Positions 18,112 through 26,825 are shown, numbered from the stretch's first letter. The stretch: DNA of 64,000 nucleotides from Pseudomonas sp. 6D_7.1_Bac1 (GCF_025465945.1 NZ_JANLNW010000080.1:1-64000); one strand, 5' to 3'. Numbers and translations: made by a program. Notes: generated by a model from the sequence alone, not told the origin.

Positions 18112-19602
18112 ATGACAAACACTCGCAGCGACTGGGAGCAACGCTTTCAGTCCCTAACACTCGAAGGTCGGGCATTCATTGACGGCCAATACTGCTCGGC
18201 ACTCAGCCGCGACACCTTTGAATGCATGAGCCCGGTGGACGGCCGCTTTCTGGCGGCCGTTGCCAGCACCGACGAAGCTGATGCGAATGTGGCGGTGCAG
18301 GTTGCACGCCGAGCGTTCGAATCCGGTGTCTGGGCCAAACTGGCCCCGGCCGAGCGCAAGCGCATCCTGATTCGTTTCGCCGATTTGATTCTGGCGAACC
18401 AGGAAGAACTGGCGCTGCTGGAAACCCTGGACATGGGCAAGCCCATCAGCGACTCCATGGCCATCGACATTCCAGCGACCGCCAACGCGATCCGCTGGAA
18501 CGCCGAAGCCATCGACAAGATCTACGACGAAGTCGCGCCAACACCGCACGATCAGTTGGGCCTCATCACTCGCGAACCGGCAGGCGTGGTCGCGGCCATC
18601 GTGCCGTGGAACTTCCCGTTGATCATGGCCAGCTGGAAGTTCGCACCGGCCCTGGCGGCGGGTAACTCGTTCATCCTCAAGCCCTCGGAAAAATCGCCGC
18701 TGACGGCGATCCGCATCGCTCAACTGGCGCTGGACGCGGGCATCCCGAAAGGCGTGTTCAACGTGCTGCCGGGCTTCGGCCACACCGTCGGCAAGGCGCT
18801 GGCGTTGCACATGGACGTCGACGTGCTGGCCTTCACCGGCTCGACGGCGATTGCCAAGCAACTGCTGATCTACGCCGGGCAAAGCAACATGAAACGCGTT
18901 TGGCTTGAGGCTGGGGGGAAGAGCCCGAACGTGGTGTTTGCCGACGCGCCGGATTTGCGCGCGGCAGCACAGGCAGCCGCCAGCGGGATCGCTTTCAACC
19001 AGGGCGAAGTCTGCACCGCCGGTTCGCGTTTGCTGGTCGAGCGTTCGATTCGCGAGCAGTTCATTCCGCTGCTGGTGGAAGCACTGCAAGCCTGGAAACC
19101 GGGGCATGCCCTTGATCCGGCAACGACGGTCGGCGCAGTGGTCGATCAGCGTCAACTGGAGTCGGTGCTGCGCTACATCAGCATCGGCAAAGAGCAGGGC
19201 GCCGAACTGATTGCGGGCGGCAACCGCACCCTTGAAGACACCGGTGGCCTGTACGTGGAACCGGCGATTTTCGACGGCGTGACCAATGCCATGACCATCG
19301 CCCGGGAAGAAATCTTCGGCCCGGTGCTGTCGCTGATCACCTTCGACACCGCTGAAGAAGCGTTGGCGATTGCCAACGACAGCATCTTCGGTCTGGCCGC
19401 CGGTGTCTGGACCAGCAACCTGAGCAAGGCCCACACCTTTGCTCGCGGCTTGCGTGCCGGCAGCGTCTGGGTCAACCAGTACGACGGCGGCGACATGACT
19501 GCGCCGTTTGGCGGGTTCAAACAGTCGGGTAACGGTCGCGACAAGTCGCTTCATGCGTTCGACAAGTACACCGAGCTCAAGGCGACCTGGATCAAGCTCT
19601 AA
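18112..19602 (+). CDS. puuC: Gamma-glutamyl-gamma-aminobutyraldehyde dehydrogenase
   Basis: A 496-residue NAD(P)+-dependent aldehyde dehydrogenase. The catalytic Cys is in NQGEVCTAGSR (about residue 302), the general base Glu in WLEAGGKSPN (about 268), the cofactor Lys region in ILKPSEKSPL, and Asn in IVPWNFPLIM. It oxidises gamma-glutamyl-aminobutyraldehyde to gamma-glutamyl-GABA. The closest Pseudomonas enzymes (KauB/PauC) also accept other omega-amino aldehydes. The ATG before TNTRSDWE is used. Only a weak GAG element precedes it. Confidence 0.92.
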   Translation: MTNTRSDWEQRFQSLTLEGRAFIDGQYCSALSRDTFECMSPVDGRFLAAVASTDEADANVAVQVARRAFESGVWAKLAPAERKRILIRFADLILANQEELALLETLDMGKPISDSMAIDIPATANAIRWNAEAIDKIYDEVAPTPHDQLGLITREPAGVVAAIVPWNFPLIMASWKFAPALAAGNSFILKPSEKSPLTAIRIAQLALDAGIPKGVFNVLPGFGHTVGKALALHMDVDVLAFTGSTAIAKQLLIYAGQSNMKRVWLEAGGKSPNVVFADAPDLRAAAQAAASGIAFNQGEVCTAGSRLLVERSIREQFIPLLVEALQAWKPGHALDPATTVGAVVDQRQLESVLRYISIGKEQGAELIAGGNRTLEDTGGLYVEPAIFDGVTNAMTIAREEIFGPVLSLITFDTAEEALAIANDSIFGLAAGVWTSNLSKAHTFARGLRAGSVWVNQYDGGDMTAPFGGFKQSGNGRDKSLHAFDKYTELKATWIKL

Positions 19603-19657
19603 CATTTTCACAGCAGCGGTCGCAGTCTTCCGCGTGCGACCGCTCGGGAATTCAATC

Positions 19658-20938
19658 ATGCAAAAACATGTAAACAGCTACTACGCCGCGACCCGCAACG
19701 AGACCATCGATTTTCCGGTGCTCGAAGGGCTGGTCGAGTGCGATGTCTGCGTCATCGGCGCGGGCTACACCGGTTTGTCCTCGGCCCTGTTCCTCAGTGA
19801 GGCGGGCTACAGCGTCACCGTGCTGGAAGCCGCCAAAGTCGGCTACGGCGCCAGCGGTCGCAACGGCGGTCAACTGGTCAACTCCTACAGCCGCGACGTC
19901 GATGTCATCGAACAGCGTTATGGCGACAAGACTGCCGAAGTACTGGGCAGCATGATCTTCGAGGGCGCGGACATCATCCGTTCGCGCATCAAGCAGTACG
20001 ACATCAAGTGCGACTACAAGCCCGGCGGTATTTTCGCGGCGCTGAACAAGAAGCAGCTCAAAGGCCTGGCTGAGCAGAAAAGCAGCTGGGAGCGTTACGG
20101 CAACAAGAACCTGAAAATGCTCGACGCCAAGGACATCGCCAAAGAAGTCGGCTCGGACAACTACGTCGGCGGCCTGCTGGACATGCAGGGCGGCCACATC
20201 CACCCGCTGAACCTGGCGCTGGGTGAAGCCTCGGCCATCATTGGCCTGGGCGGCAAGATCTACGAGCAATCGGCAGCGGTGGAAATCACCTACGGCGAGC
20301 CGATCACCGTACGCACCGCCAAAGGCGTGGTGCGGGCCAAGTACCTGCTGATCGCCGGCAACGCCTATTTGCCTCAGGACCTCGACAACCGCGTCACCCG
20401 CAAGAGCATGCCCTGCGGTTCGCAAATCGTGGTCACCGAGCCATTGTCGGCCAAAGTCGCCAAGAGCCTGATCACTAACAACTACTGCGTCGAAGACTGC
20501 AACTACCTGCTCGACTACTACCGCCTGACCGCCGACAACCGCCTGCTGTACGGTGGTGGCGTGGTCTACGGCGCGCGCGAGCCGGATGACATCGAGCAAC
20601 TGATCAAGCCGAAAATCCTCAAGACCTTCCCGCAGCTCAAGGGCGTGAAGATCGACTACCGCTGGACCGGCAACTTCCTGCTGACCATGTCGCGCATGCC
20701 GCAATTCGGCCGTATCGAGAAAAACGCCTATTACATGCAGGGCTACAGCGGCCACGGTGTGACCTGTTCGCACCTGGCCGGCAAGCTGATCTCGGAAATG
20801 ATCCGTGGCGACGCCGAACGCTTCGATGCCTTCGCCTCGTTGCCGCACATGCCCATGTTCGGCGGCCGCACCTTCCAGGCCCCACTGACCGCTATGGGCG
20901 CGGTGTATTACGCCATGCGTGACCGTTTCGGTATCTAA
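19658..20938 (+). CDS. puuB: Gamma-glutamylputrescine oxidoreductase (FAD)
   Basis: A 426-residue FAD-dependent amine oxidase of the DAO family. The Rossmann fold begins at VIGAGYTGLSSALFL (about residue 30), followed by the GASGRNGGQL flavin-binding segment. The C-terminal YMQGYSGHGV motif is typical of PuuB/PauB. It oxidises the free amine of gamma-glutamylputrescine to the aldehyde used by PuuC. It starts 55 bases after puuC, probably in one transcript. The ATG before QKHVNSYY matches family N-termini. Confidence 0.93.
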   Translation: MQKHVNSYYAATRNETIDFPVLEGLVECDVCVIGAGYTGLSSALFLSEAGYSVTVLEAAKVGYGASGRNGGQLVNSYSRDVDVIEQRYGDKTAEVLGSMIFEGADIIRSRIKQYDIKCDYKPGGIFAALNKKQLKGLAEQKSSWERYGNKNLKMLDAKDIAKEVGSDNYVGGLLDMQGGHIHPLNLALGEASAIIGLGGKIYEQSAAVEITYGEPITVRTAKGVVRAKYLLIAGNAYLPQDLDNRVTRKSMPCGSQIVVTEPLSAKVAKSLITNNYCVEDCNYLLDYYRLTADNRLLYGGGVVYGAREPDDIEQLIKPKILKTFPQLKGVKIDYRWTGNFLLTMSRMPQFGRIEKNAYYMQGYSGHGVTCSHLAGKLISEMIRGDAERFDAFASLPHMPMFGGRTFQAPLTAMGAVYYAMRDRFGI

Positions 20939-20951
20939 GCGGCGCAATTCA

Positions 20952-21281
20952 TGTGGGAGCGGCGGTACAGTCAATATTGATGTCGCCTGACACACCGCCA
21001 TCGCGAGCAAGCTCGGCTCCCACAGTAGATTCATGGAAGGCACAAAATCTGTGGACCACCGGGACCAAACTGTGGGAGCGAGCCTGCTCGCGATGAGGGC
21101 GTGTCAGTCACCCTTGATGCTGTCTGACACACCGCTTTCGCGAGCAGATTCATGGCGGGCACAAAATCTGTGGACTACCGGGACCAAACGGTGGGAGCGA
21201 GCCTGCTCGCGATGAGGCCATGTAAGCCACCATCGATGCTGCCTGACACACCGCTATCGCGAGCAGGCTCGCTCCCACATT
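20952..21281. repeat. Array of three REPINs with a 119-base tandem duplication
   Basis: Three type A REPIN units in a row. The first has a damaged left REP. The second has an intact left REP (21071) but its right REP is cut after CGCGAGCAG and joins directly to a second copy of the flank TTCATGG..GGCACAAAATCTG. The third is complete and ends CTCGCTCCCAC. Equivalent points GATTCATGG at 21028 and 21147 show a repeat period of 119 bases. The array fills the space between puuB and puuR. Confidence 0.85.
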
Positions 21282-21481
21282 AGGTTTCGCGCCTTGACGG
21301 ACAATTACCGTCAGCAGGCTCTATTTTTCTGCCGTTTATCGAAGCTGCTGAGCGACACGAACAAACGTGATTTAATAGCCGCCTTTCACGTTTCTGGGAC
21401 AGGGAAGCGGTGTTTTTCGCGGCCAAAAGTCGCCCGCCATCCACCCCCATAACCCTTAAGTATTTCTCGCATAAGGCTGTC

Positions 21482-22030
21482 ATGGACACGGGCTCACGAC
21501 TCAAATTAGTACGCGAAAGCTACAAAATGTCCCAGCGCGAGCTGGCCCGACGTAGCGGCGTCACCAATGCCACCATCTCCCTGATCGAACAGAATCGTGT
21601 CAGTCCCTCCGTCAGTTCCCTGAAAAAACTGCTCGAAGGCATTCCCATGTCTTTGGCGGACTTCTTTACCTTCGATCAACCGCCTCGCGAGCATCAATAC
21701 GTGTTTCGTGCCAATGAACAGCCAGATCTCGGACGTCATGGGTTGCGGTTGTTGCTGATTGGCGCTTCGGTGCCGAGCCGGCAGATGCGGCTGTTGCGCG
21801 AGCAATACGCGCCGGGTGCCAGCTCTGGCGATGAGCCGATTGTGCATGCGGAAGGGGAGGAGTGCGGGCTCGTTACCCGGGGCACGGTTGAGTTGACCGT
21901 GGACGGGCAGATCAGTGTGTTGAATGCCGGGGATGGGTATTACTTCCCGACGACGCTGCCGCATCGGTTTCGGAATATTGGGGCGGATGAGGCGGAGATT
22001 ATTAGTGCCAACACCCCGGCTAACTTCTGA
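21482..22030 (+). CDS. puuR: PuuR/PauR-type regulator (HTH plus cupin)
   Basis: A 182-residue XRE-family transcription factor. The helix-turn-helix is residues 7-61 (SQRELARRSGVTNATISLIE) and a cupin sensor domain covers about 105-180 (EGEECGLVTRGTVEL and DGYYFPTTLPHRF). In E. coli PuuR and P. aeruginosa PauR this architecture represses polyamine catabolic genes, released by putrescine or cadaverine. The start at 21482 has AAGG upstream. Its position beside puuB supports control of this cluster. Broken copies of a close relative occur at about 31130 and 34890. Confidence 0.93.
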   Translation: MDTGSRLKLVRESYKMSQRELARRSGVTNATISLIEQNRVSPSVSSLKKLLEGIPMSLADFFTFDQPPREHQYVFRANEQPDLGRHGLRLLLIGASVPSRQMRLLREQYAPGASSGDEPIVHAEGEECGLVTRGTVELTVDGQISVLNAGDGYYFPTTLPHRFRNIGADEAEIISANTPANF

Positions 22031-22167
22031 TATTTGACAACCTGGGTCATCCCAAACACTATCGACCCATGACCTACACACGTCACCTGAACATGATGTG
22101 CTCCTCCATGACCGCCTCTGGCGGGCCGTGAGGTCATGCGTTCGTAGGATTTGACGTAATTACTCAA

Positions 22168-22197
22168 GGCCCCGCCAGAAATGGACGGGGCTTTTTA
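22168..22197 (+). terminator. Rho-independent terminator
   Basis: GCCCCGCCA and TGGACGGGGC arms around a GAAA loop are followed by TTTTT. It lies 140 bases after the puuR stop and just before the acetyltransferase gene. It may end puuR or a small transcript. Confidence 0.8.
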
Positions 22198-22231
22198 GTT
22201 CTCCGCCCACCGATGGTTAACGGAGAATGAA

Positions 22232-22699
22232 ATGTTCGAGATCAGACGAGCCACGCCAAGCGATTCCCAAACAGCATTCGACATTCGCCTTCAAGCGATA
22301 AGGCACCAATGCATCGGCGCCTATACCTTGGAGCAAATGCTGGCCTGGACGGCAGGATCAGCCAAGGACGGGTACAGCGACCTGATGGAAAAACACTTTT
22401 ATCTGGGCTGTATTCAGGGGGAGCCGGTGGCAACGGGAATGCTTGATCTGGAGAACAGCGAAATCGGCGCGATCTTCGTGCTCCCGGGTTTTATGCAACA
22501 AGGCATCGGCTTGAGAATCCTGAACCACCTGGAATGCCTGGCACGGGATCTGGGGCTGAAAGAAGTCAATCTGGACGCTACGTTGAACGCGGCTGACTTC
22601 TACCGGCGGTGCGGTTTCGTGGGTGACGAACCTGCTATTTACTACTCACCCCCCGGGCTTCAGCTGGCTTGTGTACCGATGGTGAAAGGGCTTTTGTAG
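22232..22699 (+). CDS. GNAT-family N-acetyltransferase
   Basis: A 155-residue acetyltransferase. The acetyl-CoA binding motif A is seen in IGAIFVLPGFMQQGIGLRIL (about residues 85-104), followed by the typical NLDATLNAADFYRRCGFV end (motif B), where an aromatic residue and CGF precede the last strand. The substrate is unknown. The ATG follows AACGGAGAATGAA. The gene is upstream of and co-directional with the isonitrile cluster but separated from it by 187 bases, so a functional link is possible but unproven. Confidence 0.85.
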   Translation: MFEIRRATPSDSQTAFDIRLQAIRHQCIGAYTLEQMLAWTAGSAKDGYSDLMEKHFYLGCIQGEPVATGMLDLENSEIGAIFVLPGFMQQGIGLRILNHLECLARDLGLKEVNLDATLNAADFYRRCGFVGDEPAIYYSPPGLQLACVPMVKGLL

Positions 22700-22886
22700 G
22701 CTCGGCAGGGGTTAGTTGCTTAACTGGCGGCAGACCCCGGGGGGCGGGGGCTCGTGCAGGACGTAATATTCCTGATGGCTACGATTGACAAACTCTCACG
22801 ACTTGTAGGAGTTTAGCCGCCCGCAGGTAAGGCATATCTGCTGATGGCCAAAAAACGGCCGTTATTCACCACACAAGGGATTGTCT
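22700..22886 (+). promoter_or_regulatory. Leader region of the isonitrile cluster
   Basis: The 187 bases before pvcA include a TTGACA hexamer at about 22787. No strong -10 follows at 17 bases, nor is there a recognisable Fur, Zur or sigma-54 site. A GGCC-AAAAAA-CGGCC-like hairpin lies at about 22843-22862, just ahead of the AAGGGA ribosome site. It is a plausible promoter/leader but not a defined one. Confidence 0.3.
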
Positions 22887-23882
22887 ATGCAAGGTTCAAA
22901 TACCGTTGCTCAACAGGCGGGCGGTCAGCTGGTGCATGCGCATCAGAACACCACGCACATGAACATTGCCCAGCAAATCCTCGAATGTCTGTTTCGGCGT
23001 CGTAGTCTTGCCCCGGAACAGGATCATGAGCTTTCGTTACAGGTGCTGGAACCCCATCTGGCGAAGGTAATGCAGGCGGTCGAGAGCGGTTGCAAGGTCG
23101 AAATGGTCTTGCCAGCCTTTCCCGGCAAATCGCCCAGCCGCAAGAAAACCCTGAGCCATCTCCCTGATCTTGCTGAACACCATGCAATCGACGAGTTACA
23201 CCGCCTGTGTGAGGAGATCCAGGAGATCTATGCGCCGGGCGCGCTGATTCATATCTGCTCCGATGGCTATGTGTTCTCTGACTTGGTGCATGTTCCCGAT
23301 TCTGACGTCAAGGCTTACACCGACGCTATTCAGGACTACGCCGAACAGCTTTATCCCGGTACGTTCGCCCATTTTGACCTCAGGGATGCCTATCCTCAGC
23401 TTGATTGTCTGGACGCCATGCGTGAGGAGATGATGATCGAGCACGGCCAGTCATTGATCCTGTTGCAGCAGCGCTTCAAGGATGAACCGCACATGATGTT
23501 GATGTACTGCGGTATCCATCGCTTTCTTTCCGAGGATTACTCGGGGCTCAAGGTATTCGCCGGCATGAGCTTGAATGCGGTGAAGAAGGTCGCCAAGCCG
23601 GCCTCCCAGCGGGTGATTCAGCGCAGTGAAGCCTGGAGCGCCCTGTTACTGGCGCGCTACCCGCATTGCCTGCGCCTGTCGATTCACCCGCAACTGGCGG
23701 TGTCGACGAAGATCGGTATCCGGCTGGTGCCAACCAGTGACCTGTGGCGTACTCCCTGGCATTCGGTAGCAATCAAGCGACGGGGTGTGGTCACCCTCGA
23801 AAAACGCAGTAATGTCGATGAGCGCTACCACCGTCTGGTGTTCCGCAAGGGGCGTCCTTGTCACTACGCCAGTGCTCAATGA
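22887..23882 (+). CDS. pvcA: Isocyanide (isonitrile) synthase, PvcA/IsnA/DIT1 family
   Basis: A 331-residue cytosolic enzyme of the PvcA/DIT1 family. Known members turn the amino group of an L-amino acid (Tyr or Trp) into an isonitrile, using ribulose-5-phosphate as the carbon source. Family motifs are LPAFPGKSPSRKKTL (about residues 75-89) and HICSDGYVFSDLVHV (about 122-136), followed by a C-terminal domain with the WHSVAI and RFHRLVFRKGRP-like end (here RYHRLVFRKGRPCHY). The ATG at 22887 with AAGGGA is preferred over the TTG two codons upstream. Its stop overlaps the HAD gene start (ATGATG), so it is co-translated. The amino acid substrate cannot be told from sequence. Confidence 0.93.
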   Translation: MQGSNTVAQQAGGQLVHAHQNTTHMNIAQQILECLFRRRSLAPEQDHELSLQVLEPHLAKVMQAVESGCKVEMVLPAFPGKSPSRKKTLSHLPDLAEHHAIDELHRLCEEIQEIYAPGALIHICSDGYVFSDLVHVPDSDVKAYTDAIQDYAEQLYPGTFAHFDLRDAYPQLDCLDAMREEMMIEHGQSLILLQQRFKDEPHMMLMYCGIHRFLSEDYSGLKVFAGMSLNAVKKVAKPASQRVIQRSEAWSALLLARYPHCLRLSIHPQLAVSTKIGIRLVPTSDLWRTPWHSVAIKRRGVVTLEKRSNVDERYHRLVFRKGRPCHYASAQ

Positions 23883-24598
23883 TGGCGTCTCGGTTGCGGG
23901 TCGAAGCCGTACTCTTCGATTTGGATGGAACCTTGGTGGACACCTTGCCTGACATCACCTGGTGTCTGAACCAGGTGTTACTCGAACACGGTTGCCCGGC
24001 GCTGACTGCGCAAACAATGCGGGGGTATATCGGTGGCGGGACCACTGCGATGATTGAGCGGGTTGCCACGCAGTTTGGTATCGCTGATACGATCGCCCTG
24101 CACCAGCGCTATGTGACGCTATATCAGCACAACCTGGTTCAATTTTCCCGCCCATTCAGCGGTGTATTGGAATTGCTCGAAGGCTGCCGCCAGTTACAGC
24201 TGCCGCTGGCTATCGTGACCAACAAGGCCGAGGAAATGGCCTTGCAGGTTTCCAGAACATTGCTGCCGCAGAATGCTTTCGGGCCGATTCTGGGGCATTG
24301 CACGGGCAGGTCACTCAAACCTCAGCCGGATGTGGCATGGGAAGCCGCCCGCCGGTTGTCGGTTGATTCGCAACGCTGTTTGTTCGTCGGTGACACAGAG
24401 ATCGACCTGAAAACCGCCCGTGCTGCAGGTATGTACTCGGCAGCAGTCACCTGGGGGTATGGCCTGACTCATACTTTGCAGGCCCAAGCTCCGAACTTCT
24501 GCTGTGAGCAACCGGCCGGGTTGTTGCGCATTCTGCAGCAAGTCTGCGGGACAGCGCATGCGTTCACCGAGCATGGCGATACCGCCAAATCCTATTGA
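23879..24598 (+). CDS. HAD-superfamily phosphatase in the isonitrile cluster
   Basis: A 239-residue HAD hydrolase of the phosphoglycolate-phosphatase (Gph) type. Motif I DLDGTLVDT (about residue 13) carries the nucleophile Asp, motif II is IVTNK, motif III the Lys in LKPQPD, motif IV GDTEIDLKTA. The cap is helical (subclass C1). It overlaps pvcA by four bases and lies 27 bases before the fusion gene, so all three genes should be made together. Its role is inferred: it may remove phosphate from a sugar-phosphate co-product or substrate of the ribulose-5-phosphate-dependent synthases, or from a phosphorylated intermediate. Confidence 0.9.
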   Translation: MMASRLRVEAVLFDLDGTLVDTLPDITWCLNQVLLEHGCPALTAQTMRGYIGGGTTAMIERVATQFGIADTIALHQRYVTLYQHNLVQFSRPFSGVLELLEGCRQLQLPLAIVTNKAEEMALQVSRTLLPQNAFGPILGHCTGRSLKPQPDVAWEAARRLSVDSQRCLFVGDTEIDLKTARAAGMYSAAVTWGYGLTHTLQAQAPNFCCEQPAGLLRILQQVCGTAHAFTEHGDTAKSY

Positions 24599-24625
24599 TA
24601 CACAAACCCTCAAGGAAGTTGTTCT

Positions 24626-26386
24626 ATGGAACATAGAGACGCCTGGATCGCTGTCGTCAGCGATTTGCTGGCTGGTTATCTGCTCAAAGGCACGGATGAT
24701 TGTTTCGAAACACAAGGCAGAGCGCATCTGGCGCGCAGCCTGGGGCAGTGCTTTGATCAGAACCTGCCAGTGCGTCTGGTACTGCCAGGTTTTCCCTGCA
24801 AGTCGCCAAACGCCAGTGACCAGACATTCGGCGTGCTGCCGGATTATGGTGAGGTGATGGCCATCGAGCGCCTCGACCAGCTCGGCCAAGCCATTGCCGC
24901 GTTGCACACACCGGGCTGTGTGGTGTCGATCCTCAGCGACGGGACGACGTTCAATGACATTGTAGGGGTGGCCGACGATATTCGCGCGGCCTACAACCGG
25001 GCTTTGCGTGAACTGTGCACCACCCATACGATTCAGTGGGTCAGCATGGAAGACCTGTTCCCGCAGGCCCGTAGTGCCGAGGCGGTTCGCGCCAGCCTGG
25101 TCAAGCAGGCCCGTCTACCCTGGAAAAACCTTGGAGAACTGATCGAGCAGAGCCGGCACGATGAATCCCTCAGCCAGGCCCATGACAACCTCTGTAGTCA
25201 TTTGTACAACGACCTGCGCCTGTGCCGTGAGGGTGGGCAGAGCGAGGACGAGTACCTGCAGCAAATCAACTTCAAAGCCTACCAGATGATGTTTCGCGGG
25301 CAGGCATTGAATGCGGCAGTGGATCGTTTCTTCGGCGATGACATTCGATTATCGGTCCATCAGTACAGCAATGCCGGGCCAAAATTTACCTTTGGGTTGG
25401 CTGAAGGGCTGACCCGTGTCGACAGCCCCTGGCATGCCGTGCCGGTGTGCAACATCGATGGTGGCCAGCGTCTTCGCGCACGGGCCCAGGTCGACCTCGA
25501 CCACCATGTGCTGGTCACCTGGCAGGGGCGGCCATGGCTCTACCACCAAACAGAAAGCCCGCAGGCCCAAGGCTTCGAATACGAACTGCAAAAGCTTCCG
25601 CTATTTGGCCTGGTGGTGCGAGACCCGCTGGGGCTGGGTTTCGAGCGACTGTCCACCGGCCTGCTGGAGGCACTGGTGGAAACCTTTGGTTTCGTCTGTC
25701 TCAAGGGCTGTCGCTTCGACGACCAGGACAGTTTTGCTCGCAGCTGTGAACGCTTTGGCACGCTGTACGAGTGGGCCTTCGGTGCCGTGCATGTGGTCAA
25801 GCCCGCGGACAAACCCCAAGGCGTGGTGCACTCGCTGGAGAAAACGCCTTTGCACTGGGACCTGAACATGCTGCCCGACAGCGACGCACAGGTTCAGCGC
25901 AATCCGAAATTCTGCGCCAGCAAATTCATGCTGTATTGCAAGATAGCGCCGCAGCCGGGCGAGGGTCAGACGACCATCGTCGACAGCCGAAACGTGCTGC
26001 GAAAAGTCGGGCAGCAAGTCGCCCGACAATGGCAGGCGGTGAACATCACCTATTACACCAAGATGACCTACTTCGGTGGTTCGCCGCGCATGTACAGCCT
26101 GGTGGATCATAACCCCCGTAGCGGCGAACTCATCCTGCGTTACCAAGAGGGCACCGACTCGGCATTGCAGACCCTGAGCCAGTCTGTGCAGGACCATGAC
26201 GAGGAGGCCCAGCAGGCGCTGCTTGAACAGGTCAACGCGCTGGTTTATGACCCGGACTGCCTGATCGCCCATCAATGGAGCGAAGGTGATCTGGTGCTGG
26301 TCGACAACTATCGGACGCTGCACGGCCGACTGCCGATGTCGGCGGCTTCCTCCTCGCGGGAGCTGTGGCGGGTGCAGGTTTACTAA
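24626..26386 (+). CDS. Fused isocyanide synthase and Fe(II)/2OG dioxygenase (PvcA-PvcB fusion)
   Basis: A 586-residue two-domain enzyme. Residues 1-310 are a second PvcA-type synthase (LPGFPCKSPN at 53-62, ILSDGTTFNDIVGV at 102-115, SPWHAVPV near 267). Residues 325-586 are a TauD/PvcB-type non-haem iron oxygenase, with HWD at 410-412, the distal His in TLHGR (566) and the 2-oxoglutarate Arg in SSRELWR (578), so the iron facial triad is complete. In known pvc/isn pathways these are separate enzymes: IsnA makes the isonitrile, IsnB desaturates or decarboxylates it. The fusion suggests direct hand-over. GGAAGTTG precedes the ATG. Confidence 0.92.
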   Translation: MEHRDAWIAVVSDLLAGYLLKGTDDCFETQGRAHLARSLGQCFDQNLPVRLVLPGFPCKSPNASDQTFGVLPDYGEVMAIERLDQLGQAIAALHTPGCVVSILSDGTTFNDIVGVADDIRAAYNRALRELCTTHTIQWVSMEDLFPQARSAEAVRASLVKQARLPWKNLGELIEQSRHDESLSQAHDNLCSHLYNDLRLCREGGQSEDEYLQQINFKAYQMMFRGQALNAAVDRFFGDDIRLSVHQYSNAGPKFTFGLAEGLTRVDSPWHAVPVCNIDGGQRLRARAQVDLDHHVLVTWQGRPWLYHQTESPQAQGFEYELQKLPLFGLVVRDPLGLGFERLSTGLLEALVETFGFVCLKGCRFDDQDSFARSCERFGTLYEWAFGAVHVVKPADKPQGVVHSLEKTPLHWDLNMLPDSDAQVQRNPKFCASKFMLYCKIAPQPGEGQTTIVDSRNVLRKVGQQVARQWQAVNITYYTKMTYFGGSPRMYSLVDHNPRSGELILRYQEGTDSALQTLSQSVQDHDEEAQQALLEQVNALVYDPDCLIAHQWSEGDLVLVDNYRTLHGRLPMSAASSSRELWRVQVY

Positions 26387-26398
26387 CCGCTATCGTCT

Positions 26399-26424
26399 GG
26401 CAGGCCCTGGAGACAGGGCCTTGC
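26399..26424 (+). terminator. Candidate terminator hairpin after the isonitrile cluster
   Basis: GGCCCTG and CAGGGCC arms around a GAGA loop form a strong stem, 12 bases after the fusion gene stop. The downstream sequence is not T-rich, so it could be a weak terminator or a 3'-end protecting hairpin. Confidence 0.45.
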
Positions 26425-26480
26425 AAGAAATTCCCTTATAGGTAGTCCGTTTGACGTCATTGGGCTGCCTTCACATTCGT

Positions 26481-26825
26481 TTAGCTAAACTGGTGTTCGT
26501 ACGAAGCAACGTGTTGAGTAAATAATTTCTCATATAAGTGATATGGAACGCCGAGTATATTTATCTCGATACAATGAGGCAGAAGCTCTTTCGAATAATC
26601 CAGGATGCTCACGCCAGCGCATGGAATAACCATACCTGCTTCGGTCTGAACAGAAATATTTAGTGCGGACTGATCATGATGGTTTGTGCAACACTCGTTC
26701 TGGATTACAGCATACCCATCGGCTGGTTCGAACTGACCAAAAACTACGCCCATGGGTGGATCCCCTTGTTCGAGTGTCGAGTGCCCTACCAAAACCTCTC
26801 CGCTATAAATTGAGAATCTCTCCAC
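26481..26825 (-). CDS. Hypothetical protein, 114 residues
   Basis: A small soluble protein, acidic, with no signal or membrane segment. The N-terminal part (MERFSIYSGEVLVGHSTLEQ followed by GDPPMG) looks like a compact beta-rich domain, and the C-terminal part is His- and Leu-rich. Base composition is lower in GC than the chromosome around it. I do not recognise its family. Its size and place in an accessory region would fit an immunity-type or orphan accessory protein, but nothing shows this directly. Confidence 0.55.
   Translation of the reverse strand: MERFSIYSGEVLVGHSTLEQGDPPMGVVFGQFEPADGYAVIQNECCTNHHDQSALNISVQTEAGMVIPCAGVSILDYSKELLPHCIEINILGVPYHLYEKLFTQHVASYEHQFS

Noticed and set aside
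20952..21281. Possible CRISPR-like array of regularly spaced repeats
   Set aside because: The repeats are palindromic REP cores in inverted pairs with a 119-base duplication; there are no uniform spacers and no cas genes.
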